A DNA stretch of 64,000 nt from Cetobacterium sp. ZOR0034 (GCF_000799075.1 NZ_JTLI01000044.1:43995-107994), one strand, 5' to 3'; positions 30,247 to 40,683 are shown, counted from the stretch's first letter. Made by a program: numbers and translations. Notes: a model not told the origin generated them from the sequence alone.

Positions 30247-31218
30247 TTATTCATCATAAAACTTCTCTAAATTATCTATTTGTGAGTACACAACTGCTGC
30301 TAACTTATGCGATAAATGTCTCACCCTTCTCTCACAATCTATCTTTATCAAAGGTTCTTTTATCACTTTCACTCTCATTTTTTTCAATCTATTTATATCT
30401 AATTCAACAGGCGTACTACCCTCTTCATTATATCTCTCAATAATCTCTTCAGGTATTTCGACAGAATTAACTATAACTTTGTCAATCATATCAAAACCTA
30501 CATGTCTATTTATAGATTCAATATGATCTCCCACACTATAATTTTCTGTTTCACCCATCTGCCCCATAGCGTTACAGATATAAATTTTTTGGGCTTTTGA
30601 TTTCTTTAAAGCCTCTTGCATATTCTCTAAAAGCAAATTTGGAATAATACTGGTATAAAGACTTCCAATCGAAAATACAATCAAATCGGCTTCTTCAATA
30701 GCCTTTATATTTTCTTTTGGACTATTTACTTCTCCGTCATAAAACACCCTTTTTATCTTTTCTCCCATAACTGGTATATCCGACTCTCCAAATACAAATC
30801 CTCCACTTGTTTTTTCTGCAATTAACTCTATCTTTTCAAGCGTTGCTGGCAATATTTTTCCATTGATATTAAATAGCTTTCTAAGTCTTTTCAATGCAAT
30901 TTGAACATCCCCTGTTATCTCAGTCATCGCTGTTATTAAAAGATTTCCTAAAGGATGGGCTCCTATTGAAGAATCCTCTCTAAATCTAAATTGAAAAACT
31001 TCTTCAATTAATGGCTCTACATTACTCAATGCTATCATTACATTTCTTAGATCTCCTGGAGCAGGGATATTAAACTCTTTTTTCAATATTCCGCTACTTC
31101 CACCACTGTCAGCTACTGATACAATTGCCGTCACATCTATAGGAAAGTGTTTTAATCCTCTTAAAACAACTGATAGTCCACTTCCCCCTCCTATTACTAC
31201 TACTTTTGGATTTCTCAT
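30247..31218 (-). CDS. yvcK: YvcK/CofD-type gluconeogenesis factor
   Basis: A 323-residue cytosolic protein of the YvcK family (UDP-sugar-binding, related to CofD 2-phospho-L-lactate transferase). N-terminal nucleotide-binding loop VVIGGGSGLSVVLRGLK, then DSGGSSG, PGDLRNVMIAL, IGAHPLGNLLITAM and IFSIGSLYTSIIPNLL motifs. In Bacillus YvcK binds UDP-GlcNAc and supports growth on gluconeogenic carbon sources and cell-wall balance. Its usual partners rapZ (yvcJ) and whiA (yvcL) are not adjacent here. Confidence 0.9.
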   Translation of the reverse strand: MRNPKVVVIGGGSGLSVVLRGLKHFPIDVTAIVSVADSGGSSGILKKEFNIPAPGDLRNVMIALSNVEPLIEEVFQFRFREDSSIGAHPLGNLLITAMTEITGDVQIALKRLRKLFNINGKILPATLEKIELIAEKTSGGFVFGESDIPVMGEKIKRVFYDGEVNSPKENIKAIEEADLIVFSIGSLYTSIIPNLLLENMQEALKKSKAQKIYICNAMGQMGETENYSVGDHIESINRHVGFDMIDKVIVNSVEIPEEIIERYNEEGSTPVELDINRLKKMRVKVIKEPLIKIDCERRVRHLSHKLAAVVYSQIDNLEKFYDE

Positions 31219-31330
31219 TATATATATTCCCCTTTTTATTTTTAGTTTCTACTATATTTTATAACATTATTTTGCAAAAAAAAACTATATTTGTTAAAAT
31301 AGTTATATATTTTAATTATGGAGGGGTTTT

Positions 31331-32413
31331 ATGAAAAGTAATCATGGAGCAAATCTTCATCAACTATCTGATGTACTTGGTATTAACCAAAATGCAATTA
31401 TTGATTTTAGTTCAAATATAAATCCTTTTGGACTAAGTCCTAAAGGATTGGAAAAACTAAAAAACAACTTAAATTTAGCTAGTATCTATCCTGATCCAGA
31501 ATATACTGAACTTAAAAATAGTATTGCTAATTACTGCAATTGTAATACTGAAAACATCATTCTTGGAAGTGGGGCAACTGAATTGATATCATCGACAATA
31601 AAAGTTATCAGTCCAAAAAAAGCTTTATTATTATCCCCAGCTTACTCAGAATATGAGAAAGAATTAAATAAAATTGGAGCCTCGATTACAAAGTTTTTTT
31701 ATAAAAAAGAAAATAATTTCAAATTAAATATTGATGAAATTATTCAATTGATTACAAAAGAACAGTTTGATATGATTATTATCTGTAATCCCAACAATCC
31801 TACTGGAACTCTTATTTCTATTCAAGAAATTGAAAATATATATAAAGTTTTCCAAAAACCAATTATGATTGATGAAACTTATATAGAATTTACTGAATCT
31901 TCACAGACATCAGCAATAAATTTAGTCCAAAAACATGATCAAATCATTGTTATTAGAGGTACCTCTAAATTCTTTTCGACTCCTGGAATCAGATTAGGTT
32001 ATGCTATTATATCAACGGGAGATATTTTAGATAATATGAATCTTATTCCTAATCTTTGGAATATAAATATTTTTGCTTCTATCATGGGTGAAGCAATGTT
32101 TAGTGATTCAGATTATATCAATATGTGTCACTCAAACTTTTTAGAAAACTTTACTATTCTTTACGAAGGGCTTAAATCATTTAAAGATTTCAAAATTTAC
32201 GACTCTAAAAGTAATTTTATTCTTTGTGAAATTTTGAATCCAAAATATGACGCAACTTCTCTATATAATTTTCTTTTAAAAAAAGGAATCATAATTAGAA
32301 AGGCTGAATCGTTTGATGGATTAAATAGTAATTTTTTTAGAGTTTGTGTGTTATCTCAAGAAAATATTAATCTTTTATTAAGTGAAATACAAAAGTTTAT
32401 ACTAACGTTTTAA
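31331..32413 (+). CDS. CobD/HisC-like fold-I PLP enzyme
   Basis: PLP-dependent fold-I enzyme (360 residues) most like threonine-phosphate decarboxylase (CobD, cobalamin side chain) and its relative histidinol-phosphate aminotransferase. N-terminus GANLHQLSDVLGI...IDFSSNINPFG matches CobD's start; NPNNPTG and the RGTSKFFSTPGIRLGY stretch (PLP Lys) are present. No other cobalamin gene is in the window, so CobD is the best but unproven assignment. It is 15 nt ahead of a Tsx-type channel. Confidence 0.75.
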   Translation: MKSNHGANLHQLSDVLGINQNAIIDFSSNINPFGLSPKGLEKLKNNLNLASIYPDPEYTELKNSIANYCNCNTENIILGSGATELISSTIKVISPKKALLLSPAYSEYEKELNKIGASITKFFYKKENNFKLNIDEIIQLITKEQFDMIIICNPNNPTGTLISIQEIENIYKVFQKPIMIDETYIEFTESSQTSAINLVQKHDQIIVIRGTSKFFSTPGIRLGYAIISTGDILDNMNLIPNLWNINIFASIMGEAMFSDSDYINMCHSNFLENFTILYEGLKSFKDFKIYDSKSNFILCEILNPKYDATSLYNFLLKKGIIIRKAESFDGLNSNFFRVCVLSQENINLLLSEIQKFILTF

Positions 32414-32428
32414 TTTAGGGAGGGTTTT

Positions 32429-33274
32429 ATGTTAAAAAAATTTTTACTTATAGGTTCTGTAGCTATTTCTGCTACTACTTTTGCTAAGTATGAGCCTTGG
32501 AACTTTACAGTTTTAGAGGGAAGTCTTGTAAAGTCAAACTATTTACCAGATGGATGGGGACCTTCAAAAAAAGAGACTTTGTTTGAAATTCAAGGTTCTA
32601 CTAGATATAATCTTTTAGATTTATACTGGTTTATTGATAGATCAAACGTTTTCAAAGACTCTAATTTAAGTGATAAGAACGGTGTTGATGATAACTATAC
32701 TTATGCCGAGTTCACACCTAGATTCTCAATAGATGGTCTAACGGGAAAAGACCTTTCTATTGGTCCAGTTTCTGAGTGGTTCATAGCTTACCAATTTGAC
32801 TATGACAATGCAAGTACTAGAAATCAATATACTGGAAGCAAAGATGGAATTAGAAAGCACTATATTGGTATTGGTAACTACATCTCTATCCCTGAGATGA
32901 AGTATATGAAGTTTGATTACTTTAAAACAAACCTATATGCTAGATATGTTGATAGAAATTATGGAAGAGATGAAAATCAATGGAATGGATACATGTTTAA
33001 TATCGCTTACGGTGGAACTATATACAGATTTGAAAATGGAATGAAGTTTGGATTTAGTGGTTGGCTAGATTATGATTTTGGTGCTAAAAATGATTCAGCT
33101 TCTAAGCAAACTCATGACTCTTTACAATGGCAAAACCAAGTTAGATTTTTCTTAAATAACAATTTGTCTGTTAGCTACACATACCAAATAAACAACCATT
33201 TCTCACAGGTAGACCAAAACAGTTCAAATAGAAACAACGAATCATTCGGTATTCATTACGCTATTATGTTCTAA
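32429..33274 (+). CDS. Tsx-type outer-membrane channel
   Basis: Outer-membrane beta-barrel (281 residues) with a signal peptide cut after about residue 19 (ATTFAK). The sequence matches the nucleoside-specific Tsx / OmpK family: LLDLYWFIDRSNVFKD, YAEFTPRFSIDGLTGKDLSIGPVSEWFIAYQFD and repeated aromatic strands ending in a C-terminal Phe. It would let nucleosides or similar small solutes cross the outer membrane and proves a diderm envelope. GGGAGGG precedes the ATG. Confidence 0.85.
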   Translation: MLKKFLLIGSVAISATTFAKYEPWNFTVLEGSLVKSNYLPDGWGPSKKETLFEIQGSTRYNLLDLYWFIDRSNVFKDSNLSDKNGVDDNYTYAEFTPRFSIDGLTGKDLSIGPVSEWFIAYQFDYDNASTRNQYTGSKDGIRKHYIGIGNYISIPEMKYMKFDYFKTNLYARYVDRNYGRDENQWNGYMFNIAYGGTIYRFENGMKFGFSGWLDYDFGAKNDSASKQTHDSLQWQNQVRFFLNNNLSVSYTYQINNHFSQVDQNSSNRNNESFGIHYAIMF

Positions 33275-33294
33275 TTTATATAAAGGAGGTTATT

Positions 33295-33546
33295 ATGTTA
33301 AAAAATGAGTTATCTTTAATAGGAAAAACTTTAAACTTTGAAGAGTTAAACAGTTTTATGATCGAAAACAATTATTACAACATTCACAATGATTTAAGTC
33401 CGTCTGAAATCAACGACTGTCTTAATGAAGGTGTTGTTGCTTTCGAAAGTAAATTACAAGAAAGTGATTTAGATATCTATACTTATATAGAATTTGAACT
33501 TATTGGGAAAGACACTTTAAAAATTATAAACATTTTTGAAATGTAA
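33295..33546 (+). CDS. Small acidic protein, unknown function
   Basis: An 83-residue soluble, acidic protein with no signal peptide, Cys or known motif. AAAGGAGG precedes its ATG, 20 nt after the Tsx gene, and a terminator follows directly, so it is probably a real last gene of a cobD-like/tsx unit. No family recognised. Confidence 0.55.
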   Translation: MLKNELSLIGKTLNFEELNSFMIENNYYNIHNDLSPSEINDCLNEGVVAFESKLQESDLDIYTYIEFELIGKDTLKIINIFEM

Positions 33547-33578
33547 AAAAACCTCCCTTTTTAGGGAGGTCATTTTTT
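33545..33578. terminator. Bidirectional terminator small protein / pepP
   Basis: Hairpin ACCTCCC / GGGAGGT, 6-nt loop, with A/T runs on each side, between convergent genes. Confidence 0.85.
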
Positions 33579-34968
33579 ATTTATTTGCTAATACATCTTC
33601 AATCTCATTGAAATATTTAGGTATCTTGTCACCTAATCTTTTATTTCCTGTCTCTGTTACTAAGAAATCTCCTTCGTATCTCATTCCACCAAAGTCAATG
33701 TAATTTTCAACTTTATCATAATTTATATACTCTTTAAACAAATCTTCACTTTTCCATTTTTGAATCAATTCAGGGATAAAATAGATTCCCGGTTCAATTG
33801 TCAGTACATATCCCGCTTTAAGTTCTTTCCCCATTCTTAAAGATCTAATTCCAAACTGTGTTTCTCTCGATGTCTCTGAATCATATCCTACATTATTCTC
33901 TCCAAAGTTCTCCATATCATGTACATCTAAACCAATCATATGTCCTAATCCATGAGGGAAGAATAAAGCATGAGCACCAGCTTTTACAATATCTTCTACG
34001 TTACCTTTCATCAATCCTCTTTCAACAAAACCTTTAGCTAAAACTTTACATACTTCTAGATGAACAGTTTTATTTGTAATTCCTGGTTTTGTGTACTCTT
34101 CTGCTTTTTCAAACATCTCTATCAATAGCGAATACAAATCTTTTTGTCTTTCGTCAAATTTTCCTGAAACAGGGAAAACTGTTGTCATATCTCCACAATA
34201 TCCATTTTCTAATCTAGCACCACAATCAAGTAATACTAAATCTCCTTCTTTAAATACATTTCCATGGAAATGGTTATGTAATATTTGACCATTTGTTGTG
34301 CAGATTGTATGGAACGATGGAGTAGCATTATACTTCTTTGCCTCACACTCCAATAACGCAACCAGTTCATATCCTTTCATTCCAGCCTTTACATTTTTCA
34401 TTGCTGTTAGATGCATCTCTCTTGTCACATTTGTTGCTTTTTCCATTTCAATTATTTCATAATCCGCTTTTATATTTCTCATCTCAATTATTGATGATAC
34501 TAATTTTTCTGAAAAATCTTTTTCCACTTCATCTAATGATTTGTCTAGTAGTTTTGATATCTTTAAACTATTTTCTAGACGATATTGATTTGTAAAATGT
34601 ATCTTTTTATCGTTTAACTTTGTCAATTCCAAAATTTTCTTTAACTCTTCAGTTTCTAAAAAGCTCTTTACTCCAACTTCTAAAGCTCTATCTTTAAAAC
34701 TTTTTTGTCCACCCATCCAAATAATATCATTCATTGTAAATTCTTTTCCAAAAATATATTCTTCATTAGAATCTACATCTATCACACCTATTAAATCTGG
34801 AGAGTTTAAACCAAAGTAATATAAAAAAGTCGAATCTTGTATAAAGTTATAACAATTATCCCCATAAGACATTGGTGATTCTGAATTTCCAACAATAACA
34901 ATCAGACCATCACCAACTAATTTTTTTAAACACTCTCTTCTTGAAACATAAATTTTCTTATCAAACAC
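33577..34968 (-). CDS. pepP: Xaa-Pro aminopeptidase (M24B)
   Basis: Cytosolic dimetal aminopeptidase P (463 residues) removing N-terminal residues before proline. N-terminal creatinase-like domain (1-170) and pita-bread catalytic domain. Metal ligands fit the family: LLDCGARLENGYCGDMTTVFP (two Asp), HGLGHMIGLDVHD (His), TIEPGIYF (Glu) and MRYEGDFLVTETG (Glu). The start is GTG at 34968, preceded by AAGGAGGGG. It is monocistronic. Confidence 0.93.
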   Translation of the reverse strand: MFDKKIYVSRRECLKKLVGDGLIVIVGNSESPMSYGDNCYNFIQDSTFLYYFGLNSPDLIGVIDVDSNEEYIFGKEFTMNDIIWMGGQKSFKDRALEVGVKSFLETEELKKILELTKLNDKKIHFTNQYRLENSLKISKLLDKSLDEVEKDFSEKLVSSIIEMRNIKADYEIIEMEKATNVTREMHLTAMKNVKAGMKGYELVALLECEAKKYNATPSFHTICTTNGQILHNHFHGNVFKEGDLVLLDCGARLENGYCGDMTTVFPVSGKFDERQKDLYSLLIEMFEKAEEYTKPGITNKTVHLEVCKVLAKGFVERGLMKGNVEDIVKAGAHALFFPHGLGHMIGLDVHDMENFGENNVGYDSETSRETQFGIRSLRMGKELKAGYVLTIEPGIYFIPELIQKWKSEDLFKEYINYDKVENYIDFGGMRYEGDFLVTETGNKRLGDKIPKYFNEIEDVLANK

Positions 34969-35328
34969 AAAACCCCTCCTTATATTTGGTATTTAAAAAA
35001 TACTATATCACATTTTTTTAATCTTTTTTATTATTTTTTCGAAAAAATTATTTTTCAAAAATCAAAACACAAGATATTGTGTTATTTTTTTAAACCTAAC
35101 AATATATATTGTGTTTTTCGAAAAAATTATTTGAATTTTTTTTGCTCGATTTTTTTCCATTTGATTATTTTTTTAACTTTATTTCTCTTTAATAACTCTA
35201 TATTCTGGTGTCAAATATTTTTTTTTAACCATTTTTATACCCATTTTTACTTTTTTACACATTTGTAGAATCCTATAAAAGTGTGTATAATACTTGAAGA
35301 AAAAAAAATAAAAACTGGGGTGATTTTT
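34969..35328. other. AT-rich intergenic region pepP-nrdD (360 bp)
   Basis: Divergent promoter region between pepP and nrdD. It holds paired NrdR boxes at 35067-35114, long T runs (about 35130-35260), and a possible nrdD promoter close to the gene (TTGTAG 35263-35268, 17 bp, TATAAT 35286-35291). No further gene or RNA structure was recognised. Confidence 0.6.
35067..35114 (+). promoter_or_regulatory. Paired NrdR boxes upstream of nrdD
   Basis: Two 16-bp palindromes match the NrdR-box pattern: ACAC-AAGATATT-GTGT (35067-35082) and ACAA-TATATATT-GTGT (35099-35114). Their centres are 32 bp apart, about three helical turns, the classical NrdR arrangement. They lie about 215-260 bp before the nrdD start; a -10-like TATATT sits inside the second box. 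Confidence 0.8.
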
Positions 35329-37518
35329 TTGAAGGAAGTTATTAAAAGAGATGGTTCAACTGTACGTTTTGACAAAAGTAGAATTGTAAGAGCTATAACA
35401 ATGTCTTTCACACAAAAAGAAAAAGCTGTTAATGCTGAGCTTATCGAAAAAATAGCAACTCAAATAGAAAATCTTGATACTCCTAAGATGCATGTTGAAG
35501 ATATCCAAGATTTAGTTGTAAAAAAACTTATGGGATCTTCTGAAAAAGACATTGCTCTTTCTTATCAAGAATATCGTACTATAAAAAATGAACTAAGAAA
35601 AAAAGAACAAGTTATATATAAAAAAATTGGTGAACTAATTGACGCGTCAAACGAAGATATGCTAAATGAAAATGCCAATAAAGATGGAAAAACTATATCT
35701 GTTCAAAGAGATCTTTTAGCTGGAATCTCATCAAAAGATTACTATCTAAATAGAATCTTACCAAAACATTTAAAAGAAGCTCACGAAAGTGGAAGAATTC
35801 ATATACACGACCTTGATTACCTTCTTTTCAGAGAAACAAATTGTGAGTTAGTTAATATAGAACAGATGCTTGCAAATGGATGTAACATTGGAAATGCTAA
35901 AATGCTTGAACCTAACTCTGTTGAGGTTGCCGTTGGACATATTGTTCAAATCATTGCCTCTGTTTCATCTAACACATATGGTGGATGTTCTATCCCTTAC
36001 CTAGATAGAGCCTTAGTTCCATATATCATAAAAAGCTTTAAAAAGCATTTTGCAAAAGGATTAAAATATGTTGAAAGATTATCTGGAGATGTTATTGAAT
36101 CTGTAATATCTGAAAACGAAATTAAATATTCTAATGAGACTTTAAAAGAAAAATATCCAATGGCATTTGACTATGCTGTAGATATGACTGAGGAATCTGT
36201 TAAACAATCTATGCAAGGATTAGAATATGAAATAAACAGCTTATCTACAGTTAATGGACAAACTCCATTTACAACTGTTGGTATAGGTACTGAAACTTCT
36301 TGGGAAGGAAAACTTGTTCAAAAGTTTGTCTTCAAAACAAGAATGGAAGGATTTGGAGCTAAAAAGGAAACTGCTATCTTCCCTAAAATAGTTTATGCTG
36401 TTTGCGATGGATTAAACTTTAACGAAGAGGATCCTAACTGGGATATATCTCAATTAGCTTTCGAATGTATGACAAAATCTGTTTATCCAGATATTCTATT
36501 TGTAACACCAGAACAAGTTAAGAACGGTACTGTTGTTTATCCTATGGGATGTAGAGCGTTCCTTTCTCCTTGGAAAGATGAAAATGGAGTAGAAAAATAC
36601 TCAGGTAGATTCAATATAGGTGCTACAACTATAAACCTGCCTAGAATAGCTATCAAAAATAGAGGTGATGAAGCTGGATTCTATAAAGAGTTGGATGAAG
36701 TTTTAAATATGTGTAAAGAAAATAATATCTTTAGAGCTAAGTATTTAGAAAATACTCCTGCTGAAATTGCACCAATCCTTTGGATGGCTGGAGCTCTTGC
36801 TGAAAAAGATGCTAAAGAAACTATTAAAGATTTAATCTGGGGTGGATATGCTACTGTTTCTATCGGATATATCGGATTGAGTGAAGTTTCTGAACTTCTT
36901 TATGGTAAAAACTTTGCTTTAGATGAAGAATCTTATGAAAAATCATTTAAAGTTTTAGAGTATATCTCTAAAAAAGTAAAAGAATTCAAAGAGGAAACTA
37001 ATTTAGGATTCGCTCTTTATTCAACACCATCTGAATCTCTTTGTGACAGATTTGCACAAATTGACTTAAAAGAATTTGGAGTAATTGAAGGAATCACTGA
37101 TAAAGAGTACTATGACAACTCTTTCCATGTTTCTTCTAAAATTAATATAAATCCATTCGAAAAATTAAGATTAGAAGCTCCAGGACATACTCTAGCTTCT
37201 GGTGGACATATCAGTTATATAGAAACTGATTCACTAAAGAAAAACCTTGAAGCTGTTTATCAAGTTTTAAAATATGCTCAATCAATAGGAATACATTATA
37301 TGGGGATTAATCAACCTGTTGATAAGTGTCATATCTGTGACTTCAATGGAGAATTCTTAGCTACTGAAAGAGGATTCGAGTGTCCTCAATGTGGAAATCA
37401 CGATTCTACTAAGATGAACGTTATAAGAAGAGTTTGCGGATATCTAGCTCAACCTGATAGCAGACCTTTCAATAAAGGAAAACAAAAAGAGGTAATAAAC
37501 AGAGTTAAACATATGTAA
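35329..37518 (+). CDS. nrdD: Anaerobic ribonucleoside-triphosphate reductase, class III
   Basis: Glycyl-radical enzyme (729 residues) that makes deoxynucleotides without oxygen. N-terminal ATP-cone (about 1-90), ten-stranded barrel, zinc site CHIC...CPQC near the C-terminus, and the glycyl-radical motif RRVCGYLAQ. The start is TTG at 35329: GGGGTGA precedes it and the protein then begins KEVIKRDGS as in other NrdD. A GTG at 35281 in the same frame overlaps the -10 region and is not used. nrdG follows 17 nt later. Confidence 0.95.
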   Translation: MKEVIKRDGSTVRFDKSRIVRAITMSFTQKEKAVNAELIEKIATQIENLDTPKMHVEDIQDLVVKKLMGSSEKDIALSYQEYRTIKNELRKKEQVIYKKIGELIDASNEDMLNENANKDGKTISVQRDLLAGISSKDYYLNRILPKHLKEAHESGRIHIHDLDYLLFRETNCELVNIEQMLANGCNIGNAKMLEPNSVEVAVGHIVQIIASVSSNTYGGCSIPYLDRALVPYIIKSFKKHFAKGLKYVERLSGDVIESVISENEIKYSNETLKEKYPMAFDYAVDMTEESVKQSMQGLEYEINSLSTVNGQTPFTTVGIGTETSWEGKLVQKFVFKTRMEGFGAKKETAIFPKIVYAVCDGLNFNEEDPNWDISQLAFECMTKSVYPDILFVTPEQVKNGTVVYPMGCRAFLSPWKDENGVEKYSGRFNIGATTINLPRIAIKNRGDEAGFYKELDEVLNMCKENNIFRAKYLENTPAEIAPILWMAGALAEKDAKETIKDLIWGGYATVSIGYIGLSEVSELLYGKNFALDEESYEKSFKVLEYISKKVKEFKEETNLGFALYSTPSESLCDRFAQIDLKEFGVIEGITDKEYYDNSFHVSSKININPFEKLRLEAPGHTLASGGHISYIETDSLKKNLEAVYQVLKYAQSIGIHYMGINQPVDKCHICDFNGEFLATERGFECPQCGNHDSTKMNVIRRVCGYLAQPDSRPFNKGKQKEVINRVKHM

Positions 37519-37535
37519 AACGATGGGAGATTGTT

Positions 37536-38045
37536 ATGAACTATTCTGGTATCAAATATACAGATATGATTAATGGAGAAGGAATTAGAGTAAGTCTTTT
37601 CGTAAGTGGATGTTCTCACTTTTGTAAAGATTGCTTTAACTCTGACACATGGGACCCTAACTACGGGTCTCCTTTTACAGAAGAGATTGAAAATGAGATT
37701 TTAGACTATTTTAAGAAATACAATAAAAGTATTAAAGGGCTTTCTTTATTAGGTGGAGACCCTACATATATAGAGAATATAGATCCACTTGTAAACTTTA
37801 TTAAAAAATTTAAGAATAGTTTTCCAGAAAAAGATATTTGGATTTGGTCTGGTTTTACTTGGGAAATAATTATTGCTAACCCAAAACTCCTATCTCTTAT
37901 AAAATTATGTGATATTTTAGTTGATGGTAAATTTAACATCGAAGAGAAGGATTTAAATCTAAAATGGCGTGGAAGTAAAAACCAAAGAGTTATAGATATT
38001 AAAAGAAGTTTAGAATTAAAAGAAATAATCACATATATAGATTAA
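37536..38045 (+). CDS. nrdG: NrdD-activating radical-SAM enzyme
   Basis: A 169-residue activase that generates the NrdD glycyl radical from S-adenosylmethionine. Cluster Cys C26-x3-C30-x2-C33 (SGCSHFCKDC) and the GGDP motif (LSLLGGDPTY) are present. Co-transcribed with nrdD; GGGAG precedes the ATG. Confidence 0.96.
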   Translation: MNYSGIKYTDMINGEGIRVSLFVSGCSHFCKDCFNSDTWDPNYGSPFTEEIENEILDYFKKYNKSIKGLSLLGGDPTYIENIDPLVNFIKKFKNSFPEKDIWIWSGFTWEIIIANPKLLSLIKLCDILVDGKFNIEEKDLNLKWRGSKNQRVIDIKRSLELKEIITYID

Positions 38046-38081
38046 AAAAGTTCTAGAGAGTTTTCTCTAGAACTTTTTTTT
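38044..38081. terminator. Bidirectional terminator nrdG / mglC
   Basis: Hairpin AAGTTCTAGAGA / TCTCTAGAACTT, short loop, with A/T runs on both sides. Confidence 0.9.
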
Positions 38082-38093
38082 ATTCTAATTTTT

Positions 38094-39131
38094 CTATTTC
38101 TTCTTTACATACTTTAACGTATCTAAAGCAACTGCCATCACTATTATTACCCCTTTTATTATATATTGCCAATATGGGTTTACTCCTATAAACGTCAATC
38201 CGTAGTTTATAACTGTAAATATTATAACTCCAATTAAAACTCCTGGAACTGTTCCAACTCCTCCTGAGAATGAAACTCCTCCAACTACACAAGCAGCTAT
38301 AGCATCCATCTCATACATGTTCCCTAAGTTATTTGTAGCACTTCCAACTCTTCCCGCTTCTAACATTCCACCGAATGCATAGAAGATTCCTGATAAAGTA
38401 TAAACTAGTAAAAGTGTTTTCTTTACATTTACTCCCGATACTCTTGCAGCTTCAGGATTTCCACCAACTGCAAAGAGATTCTTTCCAAATGTTGTTTTAT
38501 TCCATAAAATCCAAATAAACAATACTGCTAATGCTGCATATATTATTAGATAATTAAATCTAAATCCTCCTATTGTAAAAAATCCCTGTGCAAAAGTTGT
38601 AAAACTTTTAGAGAATCCTGCAATTGGAGATGCTCCAACATAATCATAATACAAAGAGTTCGCTCCATATATTATTATCATCGATCCTAAAGTAGCAACA
38701 AACGGTGTTACATTTAGGTATGCAACAACAAATCCATTTAAAAATCCTACAAAAGCTCCAATTACACATATTATTAAAATAACTACTGGTATTGGTAACG
38801 TATCTAATCCAGGAAATACCTTATTAACATTTGTAACAGCTTGTAATAGTGTTGCTGAAATTACTGCCGACAATCCAACTTGTCTTCCTACTGAAAGATC
38901 TGTTCCTTGAGTTACTATTATACCCGCAACACCAAGAGCCAAGATTGTTCTAACAGATGATTGCGTTAAAATATTTCTCATATTTCTAAAACTTAAGAAC
39001 GCCGGTTCTTTTATTATTATTCCTGCTATCAATATTAGAAGAACAATATACAATCCTCCATCTAATAAAAGTTTTTTTGTATCTTTCCCCTTAAAGAAAC
39101 CATTTTTTTTCTCTTCATTATTTAGTTCCAT
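38094..39131 (-). CDS. mglC: Galactose/methyl-galactoside ABC permease
   Basis: Inner-membrane permease (345 residues, about 9-10 membrane segments) of the MglC/RbsC family. Typical motifs: GVAGIIVTQGTDLSVGRQVGLSAVI, RMG-like FIGVNPYWQ and GGVGTVPGVLIG. Forms the pore of the MglBAC sugar importer. Last gene of the operon; 16 nt after mglA. Confidence 0.92.
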   Translation of the reverse strand: MELNNEEKKNGFFKGKDTKKLLLDGGLYIVLLILIAGIIIKEPAFLSFRNMRNILTQSSVRTILALGVAGIIVTQGTDLSVGRQVGLSAVISATLLQAVTNVNKVFPGLDTLPIPVVILIICVIGAFVGFLNGFVVAYLNVTPFVATLGSMIIIYGANSLYYDYVGASPIAGFSKSFTTFAQGFFTIGGFRFNYLIIYAALAVLFIWILWNKTTFGKNLFAVGGNPEAARVSGVNVKKTLLLVYTLSGIFYAFGGMLEAGRVGSATNNLGNMYEMDAIAACVVGGVSFSGGVGTVPGVLIGVIIFTVINYGLTFIGVNPYWQYIIKGVIIVMAVALDTLKYVKKK

Positions 39132-39147
39132 TTTATCCTCCCACGAT

Positions 39148-40644
39148 CTATAAATATAATGATGCTAATTTTAAAATCTCTTCTTGAGTTGTTTCTTTTG
39201 TATCAACTATCCCCGCTATTCTTCCATTACTCATAACCAAAATTCTATCAGTAACTCCTAAAAGTTCTGGCATCTCAGAAGATATCATTATTATACCCTT
39301 TCCTTTATTTGCCAAATCTAGCATCAATTGATAAATTTCATATTTAGCTCCTACATCTATTCCCCTTGTTGGCTCATCTAACATCAAAATATCTGGACTA
39401 GTTAAAAGCCATCTTCCAATAATTACTTTTTGTTGATTTCCACCAGAAAGATTTCCTATAGGCGTTTTTTGATTTGGAGTTTTAACTCTCATCGAATCTA
39501 TAACCCATTTTGTATCTCCGTACATTTTATTTCCATTTAATAATTTATTCTTTCCCTCATAGTGACTCATATTTGAAATCAAAGAGTTAAACTCAACATT
39601 TAGTTGTGGAAATATTCCTGTAGCTCTTCGTTCTTCCGTTACAAGTGCAAATCCATTTTGTATCGCTTCCAAACTACTTCTATTTTCCACCACTTTTCCA
39701 TTGATTGTAACTGTTCCAGTCGATTTCTCTCTGATTCCAAAAATTGTTTCAACTATATCTGTTCTTTTAGAACCAACCAACCCTGCAATTCCTAAAATCT
39801 CTCCTTTTCTTAGATTAAAAGTTACATCCATTATTGATGGCCCATTTTTAGCTGTCAATCCTTCAACCTCTAAAATAATATTTTCTGGATGATTTGTCTT
39901 TTCAGGGAATCTCTGAGTTAAAGATCTTCCAACCATCATACTAATAATCTCATCTGTTGTTATTCCATCTAAACTTTTTGTAGCTACCCATTGCCCATCC
40001 CTAAGTATCGTTATATCATCACAAATCTCTTTTATCTCCTCCATCTTATGAGATATATAAACAACTCCACAACCTCTGTCTGTCAATTTTTTGATAATCT
40101 TAAAAAGATGTCCCACCTCTTTTTCCGTTAGAGAGGATGTCGGCTCATCCATTACTATTATCTTAGAATTATAAGAAAAGGCTTTTGCTATTTCAACCAT
40201 CTGCATCTGTGAAACAGATAGTGTTGAAACCTTTGCTTTCGGGTCTACATCTATTTCTAACTCTTTGAATATCTCTTTTGTATCTTCGTACATCTTTTTA
40301 TGATCTACAAATATCCCTTTTAACGGATATCTACCTAACCAGACATTGTCCATTACAGTTCTTTGTAAAACTTGGTTCAGCTCCTGATGAACCATAGAAA
40401 CTCCATTTTCTAAAGCATCTTTAGCTGATATAAAGTTTACCTCTTTTCCATCTAAAAATACCTTACCCTCATCTTTAGAATAAATTCCAAATAAACATTT
40501 CATTAACGTTGACTTTCCTGCTCCATTTTCACCCATCAAAGCATGAACAGTATGAGGTCTTATTTTTAAATTAACTTTATCTAGAGCTTTAACTCCAGGA
40601 AAAGATTTTGATACCTCTACCATCTCTAGTAAATATTTCTCCAT
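39148..40644 (-). CDS. mglA: Sugar ABC importer ATPase (tandem cassettes)
   Basis: Cytosolic ATPase (498 residues) with two ABC cassettes. The first has Walker [10 protein letters not shown], Walker [12 protein letters not shown] and a signature LSVSQMQM; the second has a degenerate P-loop (GLVGSKRTD) but an intact signature LSGGNQQK and DEPTRGID, as usual for MglA/RbsA. Drives galactose-type sugar import with MglB and MglC. Confidence 0.94.
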   Translation of the reverse strand: MEKYLLEMVEVSKSFPGVKALDKVNLKIRPHTVHALMGENGAGKSTLMKCLFGIYSKDEGKVFLDGKEVNFISAKDALENGVSMVHQELNQVLQRTVMDNVWLGRYPLKGIFVDHKKMYEDTKEIFKELEIDVDPKAKVSTLSVSQMQMVEIAKAFSYNSKIIVMDEPTSSLTEKEVGHLFKIIKKLTDRGCGVVYISHKMEEIKEICDDITILRDGQWVATKSLDGITTDEIISMMVGRSLTQRFPEKTNHPENIILEVEGLTAKNGPSIMDVTFNLRKGEILGIAGLVGSKRTDIVETIFGIREKSTGTVTINGKVVENRSSLEAIQNGFALVTEERRATGIFPQLNVEFNSLISNMSHYEGKNKLLNGNKMYGDTKWVIDSMRVKTPNQKTPIGNLSGGNQQKVIIGRWLLTSPDILMLDEPTRGIDVGAKYEIYQLMLDLANKGKGIIMISSEMPELLGVTDRILVMSNGRIAGIVDTKETTQEEILKLASLYL

Positions 40645-40683
40645 AAATATCTCCTCTTTAATCTCTAAGTTTTATTAAAGAAA

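Noticed and set aside
35281..35328. GTG start of nrdD at 35281
   Set aside because: It overlaps the TATAAT at 35286-35291; TTG 35329 has GGGGTGA upstream and gives the normal NrdD N-terminus.
38080..38292. 70-residue minus-strand reading frame
   Set aside because: It is an out-of-frame shadow of mglC with biased, unlikely composition and no separate ribosome-binding site.
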